From: Mycobacterium sp. SM1
GTDB lineage: Bacteria > Actinomycetota > Actinomycetes > Mycobacteriales > Mycobacteriaceae
Length of the DNA stretch: 64,000 bases
Direction of reading: 5' to 3'
Assembly: GCF_018361265.1 (NCBI RefSeq)
Contig: NZ_JAFLNH010000003.1
Coordinates: 260,501 to 324,500 of the forward strand
The notes under the pieces are model-generated. The model did not search any database. It was not told the DNA's origin and saw only the letters and a list, made by a program, of their open reading frames with translations. A program made the position numbers and the translations under genes. This document shows, in pieces, positions 33,461-41,181 of this stretch. Within the stretch, counting starts at the first letter, position 1, and every line of letters begins with the position of its first letter.

Positions 33461-33513
33461 TTACAGGTGCCCGTGGACGCAGCCCCAACGCTGCGTGACC
33501 TAAAACCCATGAA
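33461..33513 (+). repeat. 53-bp outer inverted repeat, left copy
   Basis: The sequence runs from TTACAGGTGCCCGTGG to CTAAAACCCATGAA. It is identical over 53 bases to the reverse complement of 39737-39789. It contains the 7-bp-stem hairpin ACGCAGC/GCTGCGT around a CCCAAC loop. Confidence 0.95.
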
Positions 33514-33517
33514 TTGC
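33510..33517 (+). repeat. 8-bp target-site duplication of the ISL3 element, left
   Basis: TGAATTGC at 33510-33517 directly precedes the left terminal repeat of the ISL3 element, and the same 8 bases follow its right terminal repeat at 36795-36802. Eight base pairs is the usual ISL3 duplication length. Confidence 0.88.
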
Positions 33518-33752
33518 GGCCCTCCTGACGTATCCGTGGGTGGATGGGGCCGATTCGGGGCCGTGATCTGATGGTTGAATTCGTTTGTGCTCCCTTCCGC
33601 GATAGTTGCCTGTAGCGCTGCCCGGGTGGGAGGTATCCATGTGGAGCCCCCGAGCGCAGCGAGGCGGAACGACATGGACACCGACGAGCGGGTAGCGCAG
33701 AATCGGCGACGTCTGAGAGGGGAAACCCGAGGGGTGCCCTGGTGGAGGGGTG

Positions 33753-35077
33753 TTAGCCGCGGCCGGGCAGGGTGGGGCGGTGGCCGCCGAGGGCGAGCAT
33801 GGCCAGCGCGATCAGCGCGGCGGGATTGTGGAATCCGAACGCGATTCGGGTGAGCAGGCGGATCTTGGTGTTGGTGGATTCGATCAGCCCTTGGGATAGG
33901 CCGTGGTCGAGGGCGGCGTCGATGGTGATGCGGTGCTTGACGATGCGGCGGGCCAGCTCGACGAAGACCGGGATGCGGCAGCGCCGCGCCCACGAGATCC
34001 ACTTGTCGAGGGCGTCTTTGCCGTCCTGTCCTTTGACTGAGAACAGATGCCGCAGGCCCTCTTTCAACAGGTATGCGCGGTAGAGTCGGGTGTCGGTCTT
34101 GGCGATCCAGGCCAGCTTCTCGGTCTGCCGTTCGGTGAGGTCGTCCGGGTTTTTCCACAGCGCGTAGCGGGCGCCTTTGAGTCGGCGCGCCCGTTCGTGT
34201 CCCGGCCTGGGCGGCGCGTCGGTGGCCGGGCGGCCGCGGCGGCGTTTGGGCTCGCTGCGCGCCAGCGTCCGCGCGTCGTTCCAGGCTCGGCGCCGCTCGG
34301 CGTCGAGCGCCTCGGTGGCCCAGGAGACTACATGAAACGGGTCGGCGCAGCGGATCGCGTCCGGACAACGCTCGGTGACCACGTCGGCGATCCAGTCCGC
34401 GGCGTCGGCGGACACGTGGGTGATCAGCGCGCAGCGCTCGGCGCCGAGGGCGTCGAAGAAGCGCCGCAGGGTGGCGGTGTCGCGTCCCGGCGCGGCCCAG
34501 ATCAGGTGGCCGGTGTCGTGGTCGACCACCACGGTCAAATACTTGTGATGGCGTTTGTAGGAAATCTCGTCGATACCGATCCGGCGCAGGTTCGCGAACC
34601 GGTCCACGGTGGCCTCCGTGTCGTTCCAGACCCGCGTCACGATCGCCCCGACGGTGCGCCATGCGATCCGCATCAGTTCGCACACCGCGGTTTTCGAGCA
34701 CGCCACCGCCAGCCAAGCCACCGTGTCGTCGAACGCATGGGTGTGCCCGGCGGCATGGCGCGCCCACGGCACCGCCACCACAGTCGGCCCGTGCTCGGCA
34801 CAATTCACCCGCGGCGCGTCGGCCTCCAGGAACACCGCACGGTGCCCCAGTCCAGGCCCCGCCAGCGCCGCCGGCCCTCGCCCCGGTCATACCAGGAAGA
34901 CTTGCGCCCGCAGCGGCCACAGCGACCCCGCGCACCCCCGCGCAGCCGCACATGCGCGACCACCACCTTGACGTCCTCATCCCCGCCGTCGACCTCGTCG
35001 TCGCCGAACTCGATGTCCTCGATCACAGTCCGCTTGTCGACACCCAGCAGCGCACGCCATAACCTCACATTGCGCAC
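33753..35077 (-). pseudogene. ISL3-family transposase, frameshifted
   Basis: The N-terminal part (34805-35077, MRNVRLWRALLGVDKRTVIED) carries the zinc-binding CGRCGRKSSWYDRGEG region. The remaining transposase (33753-34835) is in another frame, with GIDEISYKRHHKYLTVVVDHDTGHLIW (catalytic Asp), ADPFHVVSWATEAL and GLIESTNTKIRLLTRIAFGFHNP (catalytic Glu). The two join at GTGCGGTGTTCCTGGAG near 34833, where one G appears to be missing from an expected GTGCGGGTGTTC. A single-base deletion is the simplest reading; programmed frameshifting is not usual in ISL3. Confidence 0.85.
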
Positions 35078-35108
35078 GTCGTTTCCTCGCTCTTCGGTTT
35101 CCTGACCC

Positions 35109-35353
35109 TTGACAAGTCAGTTTCGTGGTCCCTTCCAGGGACGCCCGCGCATGCGGGAAAATCGGGTGCGGTCGCTCGCCGAGGTCGGTGCTTCTTGGCG
35201 CAGGTGAGCCCGTAAGTCAGTTTGATCCGGGGAGCCGGTGGTAGGGGCTGCGCATTGTTGCTATGAGCACGAGGGTCCGACTCTCTTCCATCCCTGTTCG
35301 GTTCCCGCGGGCGACCGCGCTCATGTATCGGTTTCCCGGGAAGGATTTTCGTT
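35109..35353 (+). ncRNA. Candidate IS110 bridge RNA region
   Basis: IS110-group elements encode a structured bridge RNA in the long noncoding left end just upstream of the recombinase gene; it base-pairs target and donor DNA. Here 245 bp without a plausible gene precede the recombinase start at 35354, the right size and side. Several short inverted pairs are visible (e.g. GCCCGCGCATGCGGG around 35141). No fold or covariance check was possible. Confidence 0.4.
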
Positions 35354-36643
35354 ATGGACGAGGTCGACGATGTCGAACTGGTGGTGCAGCGGGTCGCGGC
35401 GCTGGATCTGGGCAAGGCCGGTCTGGAGGCCTGTGTGCGGGTGCCCAACCCGCAGCGGCCCGGCGGGCGGATGCAGGAGCTGCGCGGCTACGGCACCACC
35501 ACGGCACAGCTGTTGGCGATGGCGGCCTGGTTGCGGCACTGGCAGGTGCAGCGGGTGGTGATGGAATCCACCAGCACCTACTGGAAGGGCGTGTACTACC
35601 TGCTGGAGGCCGCGGGGTTTGACTGCTGGCTGGTCAACGCCCGCGAAGTGAAGAACGTGCCAGGTCGGGCTAAGACGGACCGGGCCGATGCTGTCTGGCT
35701 GGCGAAAGTGGCCGAACGGGGCATGTGCCGGCCGTCGCTGGTGCAGCCGCGCGCGATCCGTCAACTGCGGGATCTCACCCGCTACCGCCGTGCCCTGGTG
35801 CAGGACCGCACCCGCGAGCAGCAGCGGGTGGAAAAGCTGCTCGAGGACGCCCAGATCAAGATCTCGTCGGTGCTGTCGAACCTGCACGGTGTCACCGGCC
35901 GGGCGATGATGGAGGCCCTGATCGCCGGCGAGCGCGATCCGCGCACGCTGGCCGGGCTGGCCAGGGCCCGCGCACGCAACAAGACCGACCGCCTCGAAGA
36001 GGCGCTGCGCGGGTTCTTCACCGAGCATCACGCGACGATCCTGCGGATGATGCTCGACAACATCGACCGGATCAGCGCCCAGATCGCCGCGCTCGACGCC
36101 CACATCGAGGAGGCGATTGGCCCTTTCTGCGGGCAGGCGGCCCGACTCGCTGACATCCCCGGCGTGGACAGGGTTGCCGCCGCCGAGCTGATCGCCGAGA
36201 TCGGGGTCGACATGACCCGGTTCCCGTCGGCCGCGCATCTGGTGTCGTGGGCCAAGTTTTGCCCGCAGACCCACCAGTCGGCCGGTAAGTCCAAGACCAG
36301 GGGCCGCGGCAAGGGCAACCCGTGGCTGGCCGGCACTTTAGGCCGGATCGCGTTCGTTGACTCCGGCACCGACACCTTCCTGGGCGCCCGCTACCGGCGC
36401 CTCGCCCGACGCCGCGGCAAGCAAAAGGCCATCGTCGCGACCGGCAATTCGGTGCTGACCGTCGTCTACCACCTGCTCGCCGACCCCGAAGCCAGTTTCT
36501 GCGACCTCGGCCCCGACTACTACGAATCGCGCATCAACAAGCATCGCCGCGCCCGCAACCTGGCCACCCAACTGCAAGCGCTCACCGGCCAGCACATCAC
36601 CATCCGCGACGGCAAAGCAGTCATCACCGACACCGCCGCCTAA
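35354..36643 (+). CDS. IS110-family transposase (DEDD/Tnp_20 recombinase)
   Basis: A 429-residue IS110 recombinase. N-terminal RuvC-like DEDD residues: VAALDLGKAGLE, RVVMESTSTYWKG and GRAKTDRADAVWLA. The C-terminal Tnp_20 domain starts with LADIPGVDRVAAAELIAEIG, and the serine-containing catalytic region is QTHQSAGKSKTRGRGKGNPWL. It is full length with no frameshift, so it may be active. It acts with a bridge RNA in seeker-type recombination. The ATG follows GGAAGGATTTT. Confidence 0.93.
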   Translation: MDEVDDVELVVQRVAALDLGKAGLEACVRVPNPQRPGGRMQELRGYGTTTAQLLAMAAWLRHWQVQRVVMESTSTYWKGVYYLLEAAGFDCWLVNAREVKNVPGRAKTDRADAVWLAKVAERGMCRPSLVQPRAIRQLRDLTRYRRALVQDRTREQQRVEKLLEDAQIKISSVLSNLHGVTGRAMMEALIAGERDPRTLAGLARARARNKTDRLEEALRGFFTEHHATILRMMLDNIDRISAQIAALDAHIEEAIGPFCGQAARLADIPGVDRVAAAELIAEIGVDMTRFPSAAHLVSWAKFCPQTHQSAGKSKTRGRGKGNPWLAGTLGRIAFVDSGTDTFLGARYRRLARRRGKQKAIVATGNSVLTVVYHLLADPEASFCDLGPDYYESRINKHRRARNLATQLQALTGQHITIRDGKAVITDTAA

Positions 36644-36794
36644 ACCAAACCCACAGCAACACAACAACACCCGGCTACGCCGGGCGCCTTCGGCCTGCCC
36701 ACTCACCATCCGATTTTCGGGTCAGAAACCTTAAGCGAGAACGGCGTGCGCCTCGTTTTCGCTGCTATCCACCCACGGAAGCGTCAGAAGAGCC

Positions 36795-36822
36795 TGAATT
36801 GCCATGAAATTAGGAACTGCGC
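36795..36822 (+). repeat. Right ISL3 target duplication plus inner part of the left 77-bp repeat
   Basis: 36795-36802 is the second TGAATTGC copy. 36795-36822 pairs in inverted orientation with 39713-39740, with 25 of 28 matches. Read after the 53-bp outer repeat at 33461, it completes the left repeat of the cargo unit. Confidence 0.85.
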
Positions 36823-36905
36823 ATGAAACCGGGAATGCTTCAATATGGAAGCAGTAGTCGATCCGACCGGTATTGTAGGTGGCCGAACGTGAATGGAGGC
36901 ATCGG

Positions 36906-37517
36906 ATGAATGTGGACGACAGCTTGGAGCCGGCGGCTGGTGGTCCGTTGTCCGATGGCGAGCGAGCGGATCTGGTGCTGATACGGGAGGAGGAACGGCT
37001 GGCGCGTGATTTGTACCGGCGTTTCCACCGCGCGTGGGGGATGCCGATCTTCGAGAACATTGCCGCCAGCGAGCAGCGGCATTACGACGCAATCGGGCGA
37101 ATGCTCCAGCGGTACAATGTTCCCGATCCATCGGTAGGGCAGCCGCCCGGTGTCTACGCCGACACCAAACTGCAAAGCGCCTACGACATGTGGCTTGCCC
37201 GGGGACTGTCCTCGGTCCAAGGGGCGTACGCGGTCGGAGTCGAACTCGAAACTGGCGACATCGCCGACCTGTCTTCGGCCGTGGGACGCACCGATGAGGA
37301 CGCCATCCATCGGGTCTACGAGAACTTGCGTGCCGCCTCCGAGAGCCATCTGGGGGCATTTGAAGCGGCGACAACGGGTCGCCCCATGGGCGGCGGTCGA
37401 GGCTGGTGCCGGCGCAGGCGCGGGGGCGAATGCGGCGGAGATGGTTACGACGGTGGTCACCACCGTGGTGGAGGTGGCCACGGCCGCCGCGGTGGGCGCG
37501 CGCGCCGCGGCAGTTGA
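36906..37517 (+). CDS. DUF2202 ferritin-like protein with a Gly/His/Arg-rich tail
   Basis: A 203-residue protein. Residues 15-160 form a DUF2202 four-helix bundle of the ferritin-like superfamily: ADLVLIREEERLARDLYRRF, FENIAASEQRHYDAIGRML, GAYAVGVELETGDIADL and YENLRAASESHLGAFEAA, with Glu and His in the places that bind metal. The last 45 residues are low-complexity and rich in Gly, His, Cys and Arg (GYDGGHHRGGGGHGRRGGR), suggesting metal or nucleic acid binding. ATG 36906 with GGAGG at 36895. The only metabolic-type gene near two methyltransferases in the cargo unit. Precise function is unknown. Confidence 0.8.
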   Translation: MNVDDSLEPAAGGPLSDGERADLVLIREEERLARDLYRRFHRAWGMPIFENIAASEQRHYDAIGRMLQRYNVPDPSVGQPPGVYADTKLQSAYDMWLARGLSSVQGAYAVGVELETGDIADLSSAVGRTDEDAIHRVYENLRAASESHLGAFEAATTGRPMGGGRGWCRRRRGGECGGDGYDGGHHRGGGGHGRRGGRARRGS

Positions 37518-37642
37518 GGTGGGTGCCCCGGAGGTGAAATTACGTGGTCCAGCAGACCTTTGGTGCTGCGGGCGTAAAGTCGGGCCGCGTGAGCAGGGCG
37601 GTCGCCGCTATCCGCAGGTTCGCGCCGTGATGACGTGGAGCG

Positions 37643-37747
37643 ATGATGACCGACATTGACCCGCCTTCGGTGGTGTACCGTCCGCTTGCCACCGCCGTCA
37701 TGGCCGTGCGTGCGGTAGCCTGGCCGGCGACGCTAGACGCTATGTGA
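37643..37747 (+). CDS. Possible 34-residue leader-like ORF upstream of the methyltransferases
   Basis: A short frame reading [18 protein letters not shown], then [16 protein letters not shown]. It ends 36 nt before the first methyltransferase start and overlaps an inverted pair GTGAG/CTCAC at 37744-37762. The 265-bp spacer holds nothing else that I can support. Coding status is uncertain. Confidence 0.2.
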   Translation: MMTDIDPPSVVYRPLATAVMAVRAVAWPATLDAM

Positions 37748-37782
37748 GTTTGGCTCACTCACGGGAGTGCAAGAGGGACGGT

Positions 37783-38697
37783 ATGGCACCACAGCTGCGC
37801 CGCGACAATGACACGTGGGACTTGGCAACCGGCGTGGGGGCGACCGCAACCATGGTGGCCGCCGCCCGGGCCGTTGCCAGCAACACCGATGACCCCCTGA
37901 TCGACGATGCGTTCGCCGAATCGTTGGTCCGGGCCGTGGGAGTTGACTTCTTCACCCGGTGGGCCGGCGGCGAACTCGACCTCGCTGACGACGACGCCAG
38001 CCGACGGGTGCTGCAGTGGTTTGTCGACCTTATGGCGGTTCGCACCCGGTACTTCGACGAGTTTCTGCTCACCGCGATGGCGGCAGGAATCCGCCAAGCA
38101 GTGATTTTAGCCTCTGGTCTGGATGCGCGCGGCTACCGAATGGCCTGGCCACCGGGAACTACGGTATTTGAGATCGACCAGCCGCAAGTCATCGAGTTCA
38201 AGACCGCCGCTCTTGCGCAACTGAACGCGCAGCCGACCGCCGACCTGCGGATGGTGCCCATCGACCTGCGGCAGGACTGGCCCGCCGCGCTGCGTCGAGC
38301 GGGGTTCGATCCCAGCCGGCCCACCGCGTGGGTCGCCGAAGGCCTGCTGCCCTTTTTGCCGCCGGATGCTCAAGATCGGTTGCTGGACGACATCACCGCG
38401 CTGAGCGCCGCCGATTCCCGGCTGGCCACGGAGAACTTTGTTCCGCTGACCCGCGAAGCGCTGCAACCGGTCCTGCACCGCTGGGGCGATGACGGGTTTA
38501 ACGTCGTGCCTGCCGATCTCGTTTATGATGGCGAACGTAACGACGTCGGAATGTATTTGAATAACGTTGGCTGGCAATCGGCCTCTACACCCTTGAGCCA
38601 ATTGCTCGCGGACCATGGCATAGCCCCTGGGCAAGACCGGTCACCGTTCGCCGACAGCTGCTACTACAGCTCGATCCGGTCCGATAGGAGCACATGA
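37783..38697 (+). CDS. SAM-dependent methyltransferase, TIGR00027/LCM-like family, copy 1
   Basis: A 304-residue methyltransferase of the mycobacteria-expanded family related to leucine carboxyl methyltransferases. The family signatures are [26 protein letters not shown] at the N-terminus, the SAM motif [31 protein letters not shown] and [19 protein letters not shown]. The start is ATG 37783, preceded by GAGGGACGG. Substrate is unknown; members have been tied to lipid O-methylation by annotation only. It overlaps the second copy by ATGA. Confidence 0.9.
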   Translation: MAPQLRRDNDTWDLATGVGATATMVAAARAVASNTDDPLIDDAFAESLVRAVGVDFFTRWAGGELDLADDDASRRVLQWFVDLMAVRTRYFDEFLLTAMAAGIRQAVILASGLDARGYRMAWPPGTTVFEIDQPQVIEFKTAALAQLNAQPTADLRMVPIDLRQDWPAALRRAGFDPSRPTAWVAEGLLPFLPPDAQDRLLDDITALSAADSRLATENFVPLTREALQPVLHRWGDDGFNVVPADLVYDGERNDVGMYLNNVGWQSASTPLSQLLADHGIAPGQDRSPFADSCYYSSIRSDRST

Positions 38698-39626
38698 GCA
38701 TGCCCAGAACCGATGACGACACCTGGGACATCACCGAAAGCGTGGGGGCCACGGCGCTCCAGGTCGCTGCGGCGCGGGCGGTAGAGACGGAGAGCCAAAC
38801 CCCGCTGATCAGTGATCCCTTCGCGCGGATGTTTCTGGATGCGGCCGGCAACGGAGTGTGGAGTCTATTCGCCGATCCGGCGTTGCTCGATGACGTCGAC
38901 CGCGACGTGCGAACGCTGGTGCAGGCGATGGTGGACTTCATGGCGGTGCGGACGGTGTTCTTCGACGAGTTCTTCCTGGCCGCCGCCGACGCCGGGATCC
39001 GGCAGATGGTGATCCTGGCATCCGGGTTGGACGCGCGGGTCTGGCGGTTGCGGTGGCCGGATGGCGTCACCGTCTATGAGGTCGACCAGCCGAAGGTGCT
39101 GGACTTCAAGGCCGCCGTCTTGCGGCGTCACGGTGTGCGCCCGATGGCAAAGCCGGTGTTTGTGCCGGTGGACCTGCGCCAGGATTGGCCGCGGGCGCTG
39201 CGCGGCGCCGGGTTCGACCCGGCGATACCCACCGGCTGGTCGGCTGAGGGGCTGCTTCGCTATCTGCCGGCATCAGCCCAGGATGTGTTGTTCGAACGCA
39301 TCCATGCCCTCAGCGCCGCCGGCAGCCGGCTGGCCACCAACGCGGTCGGCGCCGAAGCGTTGAGTCCCGAACGGCTGGCGCGCCAACGCGAATTGATGCG
39401 GCGCCTGCGCTCGGTGGCCGCCCAGCTGGCCGGGGCCGACATCATCGACGCCGACGAACTGTGGTACCCCGAAGAGCGCACCGATGTCGGCGCCTGGCTT
39501 AACGAACACGGCTGGGACGCGTCGACGGCGACGTTGCAGGAATGGCTGGCTCGTTTCGGGCGCGGCGAAGCGGCCGCGGATCTCATGCCGAATCGTTTCG
39601 TGTCCGCGCGGCGAAGGCCCGAATAA
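38694..39626 (+). CDS. SAM-dependent methyltransferase, TIGR00027/LCM-like family, copy 2
   Basis: A 310-residue paralogue of the preceding gene with the same order of motifs: [58 protein letters not shown] and [23 protein letters not shown] 38694 overlaps the upstream stop; ATG 38700 is an alternative. The two copies differ widely outside the motifs, so the duplication is old. Both lie inside the 77-bp inverted repeats. Confidence 0.9.
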   Translation: MSMPRTDDDTWDITESVGATALQVAAARAVETESQTPLISDPFARMFLDAAGNGVWSLFADPALLDDVDRDVRTLVQAMVDFMAVRTVFFDEFFLAAADAGIRQMVILASGLDARVWRLRWPDGVTVYEVDQPKVLDFKAAVLRRHGVRPMAKPVFVPVDLRQDWPRALRGAGFDPAIPTGWSAEGLLRYLPASAQDVLFERIHALSAAGSRLATNAVGAEALSPERLARQRELMRRLRSVAAQLAGADIIDADELWYPEERTDVGAWLNEHGWDASTATLQEWLARFGRGEAAADLMPNRFVSARRRPE

Positions 39627-39712
39627 CGGCGCGCAGCGCATCGCAACGCCACAAAATCCCCTAAATATTTTTATCCGAGGTTTATCCGAGCGGACTTCCT
39701 GGGAGACGCACA

Positions 39713-39789
39713 GCACAGTTTCTAATTTCATGGCATTTCATGGGTTTTAGGTCACGCAGCGTTGGGGCTGCGTCCACGGGCACCTGTAA
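39713..39789 (-). repeat. 77-bp inverted repeat, right copy
   Basis: 39737-39789 is the exact reverse complement of 33461-33513; 39713-39740 is the near-exact (25/28) reverse complement of 36795-36822. This copy is uninterrupted and shows the pre-insertion form of the left repeat. Confidence 0.93.
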
Positions 39790-39895
39790 CGTCATTCGGC
39801 CCTCGCTATGATGAGGCCGGTCGAGTTAGAAGACCGGCTCACTCGGACGGCACAAGCCGCCTGACCCTGTGTCCACCAAACGGGGTCAAGCCCAC

Positions 39896-40249
39896 TCAGT
39901 CCGTCTGGCCCGGGTGGCCGGGGCCGGCGTGCTTGAGCCACAGCGTGCGCCGCTCGACATCGACGAGGTACCAGATGCGTCCACCGCTGGTGACTTCGTA
40001 CTGCCACTGCTCCATCGCGACGCCGCGGTGGTTGCCGCTTGCCAGCCGTCCCTTCAGCCGATGGTGGCGCGTGGTGGGGATCGGCGCATCTGCTCGTGAC
40101 CGCAGCTCACGCCACGCAAGCTCGGTATTGGCCGCCGCCTGCTGACACCGCCGATCCCACCCCTTAGCAGCCTCATTCGTCGCAAATCGCAGCTCCCATT
40201 CGCCGTGTCCTGCCGGCGGCGCAACGCGATCCCCCCGCTTCGGGCTCAC
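39896..40249 (-). CDS. RelE/ParE-like toxin of a type II toxin-antitoxin pair
   Basis: A 117-residue basic protein. The C-terminal half follows the RelE pattern: RLKGRLASGNHRGVAMEQW, then EVTSGGRIWYLVDVERRTLWL and GPGHPGQTD. RelE-fold toxins have R-x-K-G and R-I-x-Y-x-x-D in these strands. GTG 40249 overlaps the antitoxin stop (GTGA). The N-terminal 35 residues are an extension. It would act as an mRNA interferase on the ribosome or a gyrase poison; sequence alone does not decide. Confidence 0.65.
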   Translation of the reverse strand: MSPKRGDRVAPPAGHGEWELRFATNEAAKGWDRRCQQAAANTELAWRELRSRADAPIPTTRHHRLKGRLASGNHRGVAMEQWQYEVTSGGRIWYLVDVERRTLWLKHAGPGHPGQTD

Positions 40250-40716
40250 CTGCTCGGCGCCGGCACGGCACCGTAATCACCCTCACTGGGCTTCAGCAGG
40301 ACCGAAGCCAGTTCCGGATCGGCGAGCACCTCAGCGGTGTGACGCCAGCTCTCGATGACCTGAATAACCGGAGCCGGATTGTCGATCGAGTCGGCCGCCC
40401 GCATCGTCGACACCAACTCGACAACGAACTGCTGCACCTCATCGCGAGACAGGAACGCCACCCACGGGAACACCTCGGGCAGGATCTCCGTCACCAACTC
40501 ACGCACCCGCGGATCGTGCTGCATCAGCGCCACAAACATCCGCGACGTCACCGACGCCGCCTCACGCGCCTGCTCAGCACGAGAAACAGTCGTCAACACC
40601 AAATCCTCGGCATCACGACGGCGCACCAGCAGAAACCGGTCTGTGGAGCGGCGCAACCAGCGATCCACCGTGGCCTTGCCCTTCAACTGCAAATCGGAAA
40701 ACGTCACCGCATCCAT
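40246..40716 (-). CDS. Phd-like antitoxin with a long C-terminal domain
   Basis: A 156-residue protein from ATG 40716 (MDAVTFSDLQLKGKATVDRW). The first 45 residues resemble a Phd/YefM DNA-binding fold (FSDLQLKGKATVDRWL, then RFLLVRRRDAEDLVLTT). The remaining 110 residues (VTSRMFVALMQHDPRVRELVTEI, FLSRDEVQQFVVELV, VIESWRHTAEVL) are helical and much longer than the usual toxin-neutralising tail. The start is supported by a leaderless promoter: TACTTT six bases before the ATG. A longer frame begins at 40782 but spans that promoter. Confidence 0.6.
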   Translation of the reverse strand: MDAVTFSDLQLKGKATVDRWLRRSTDRFLLVRRRDAEDLVLTTVSRAEQAREAASVTSRMFVALMQHDPRVRELVTEILPEVFPWVAFLSRDEVQQFVVELVSTMRAADSIDNPAPVIQVIESWRHTAEVLADPELASVLLKPSEGDYGAVPAPSR

Positions 40717-40740
40717 ACTTTTAAAGTACTTCAAAAGTAC
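40717..40740 (-). promoter_or_regulatory. Leaderless promoter with overlapping palindromic operator of the toxin-antitoxin operon
   Basis: The 24 bp before the ATG read GTACTTTTGAAGTACTTTAAAAGT on the coding strand in two overlapping repeats: ACTTTT...AAAAGT are inverted and AAGTACTT is a perfect palindrome. The -10 hexamer TACTTT (40723-40728) lies six bases from the ATG, the spacing of mycobacterial leaderless transcripts. Overlap of the operator with the -10 fits autorepression by the antitoxin. Confidence 0.6.
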
Positions 40741-40742
40741 GT

Positions 40743-40937
40743 TCACGTCGAGCGGATCATTCTTTTTTGGCGACCAGACCACTGCCGGCGCGGGTCGTCA
40801 CGACACGCCGCCCAGCTGGAAGCCGCGTCCCCGTCCCGGTCGTCGCGGTACGCGCCCGCAATCTTGCCCGCCTTATAGCGATTCCAGGCGGCACGGTATT
40901 TGATCCCGTTCCGGGCCGCGTACTCCGACAACTTCAC
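40743..40937 (-). pseudogene. IS607 tnpA N-terminal fragment (HTH only)
   Basis: From GTG 40937 it reads VKLSEYAARNGIKYRAAW, then NRYKAGKIAGAYRDD, nearly the same as the tnpA at 32629 but with Tyr where that copy has the TAG stop. Homology ends near 40849; the frame then continues through unrelated residues to 40743. The catalytic domain is absent. It lies in the opposite orientation to the first copy, about 8.3 kb away, so the two copies bracket the island as inverted fragments. Confidence 0.75.
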
Positions 40938-41095
40938 ACACAAATAGTACCCGCTACGATACCAATACCATGTAATACCACGATTATAGGGAACAAGTTG
41001 TCACACTTGGGCAGAACGAGGGCGATATGGCCGGCGGAGATGTCTTTTCGGGTCCGAGATACGCGAACGTCCCGGCGACGGTAGCGTCCTTCGAG

Positions 41096-41171
41096 ACGGC
41101 AAGTTATCAGCCCTGGACACCAGTTTCGTAAGGACGGCAAGTTATCAGCCCTGGCCACCAGTTTCGTAAGG
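41096..41171 (+). repeat. 38-bp tandem duplication upstream of the DUF3761 gene
   Basis: Two head-to-tail copies, 41096-41133 and 41134-41171, starting ACGGCAAGTTATCAGCCC and ending CAGTTTCGTAAGG, with one mismatch (A/C). The second copy supplies the RBS AAGGA of the downstream gene, so the first copy carries a duplicate of the same translation or promoter signal. Confidence 0.93.
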
Positions 41172-41181
41172 AATGAGCGCA

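Larger units (their letters stand above)
35096..36730 (+). mobile_element. IS110-family element nested in the ISL3 element (ends approximate)
   Basis: An IS110 transposase gene with about 250 bp of noncoding sequence upstream lies in the promoter side of the ISL3 element. A short inverted pair, GGTTTCCTGACCC at 35096-35108 and GGGTCAGAAACC at 36719-36730, may mark its limits, but IS110 elements often lack clear ends and target duplications, so the borders are tentative. Confidence 0.65.
33518..36794 (-). mobile_element. ISL3-family insertion sequence with a nested IS110 element
   Basis: Terminal inverted repeats are visible: left GGCCCTCCTGACGTATCC (33518-33547) and, on the other strand, right GGCTCTTCTGACGCTTCC (36765-36794), agreeing at 25 of 30 positions. 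An 8-bp duplication TGAATTGC flanks it. The start GGCTCTTC is typical of ISL3 ends. The transposase lies at 33753-35077 on the minus strand. The element is twice the usual 1.4-1.6 kb because an IS110-family element sits between the transposase start and the right end. Confidence 0.88.
33461..39789. mobile_element. Transposase-less unit with 77-bp inverted repeats carrying DUF2202 and two methyltransferase genes
   Basis: The left repeat is 33461-33517 continued at 36803-36822 (split by an ISL3 element); the right repeat is 39713-39789 in inverted orientation. Removing the ISL3 element and one TSD copy gives 77 bp matching at 74 positions, 53 of them in an unbroken run at the outer end. A hairpin ACGCAGC-CCCAAC-GCTGCGT lies in each. 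The unit without ISL3 is about 3.0 kb and holds only the DUF2202 gene and two SAM methyltransferase genes, with no transposase. I find no clear target duplication outside it. Whether it moves as a non-autonomous transposon is inference. Confidence 0.7.

Noticed and set aside
33222..33503. Complete small gene with product ending YRCPWTQPQRCVT
   Set aside because: The first 73 residues are a tnpB remnant; the rest is translated noncoding sequence running into the 53-bp inverted repeat.
33461..39789. Target-site duplication outside the 77-bp repeats
   Set aside because: Flanks (..CCACGGCA left, CGTCATTC.. right) share no convincing direct repeat.
39792..40007. 71-residue minus-strand frame at the toxin 3' end
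   Set aside because: It overlaps the toxin in another frame and shows no coding features beyond openness.
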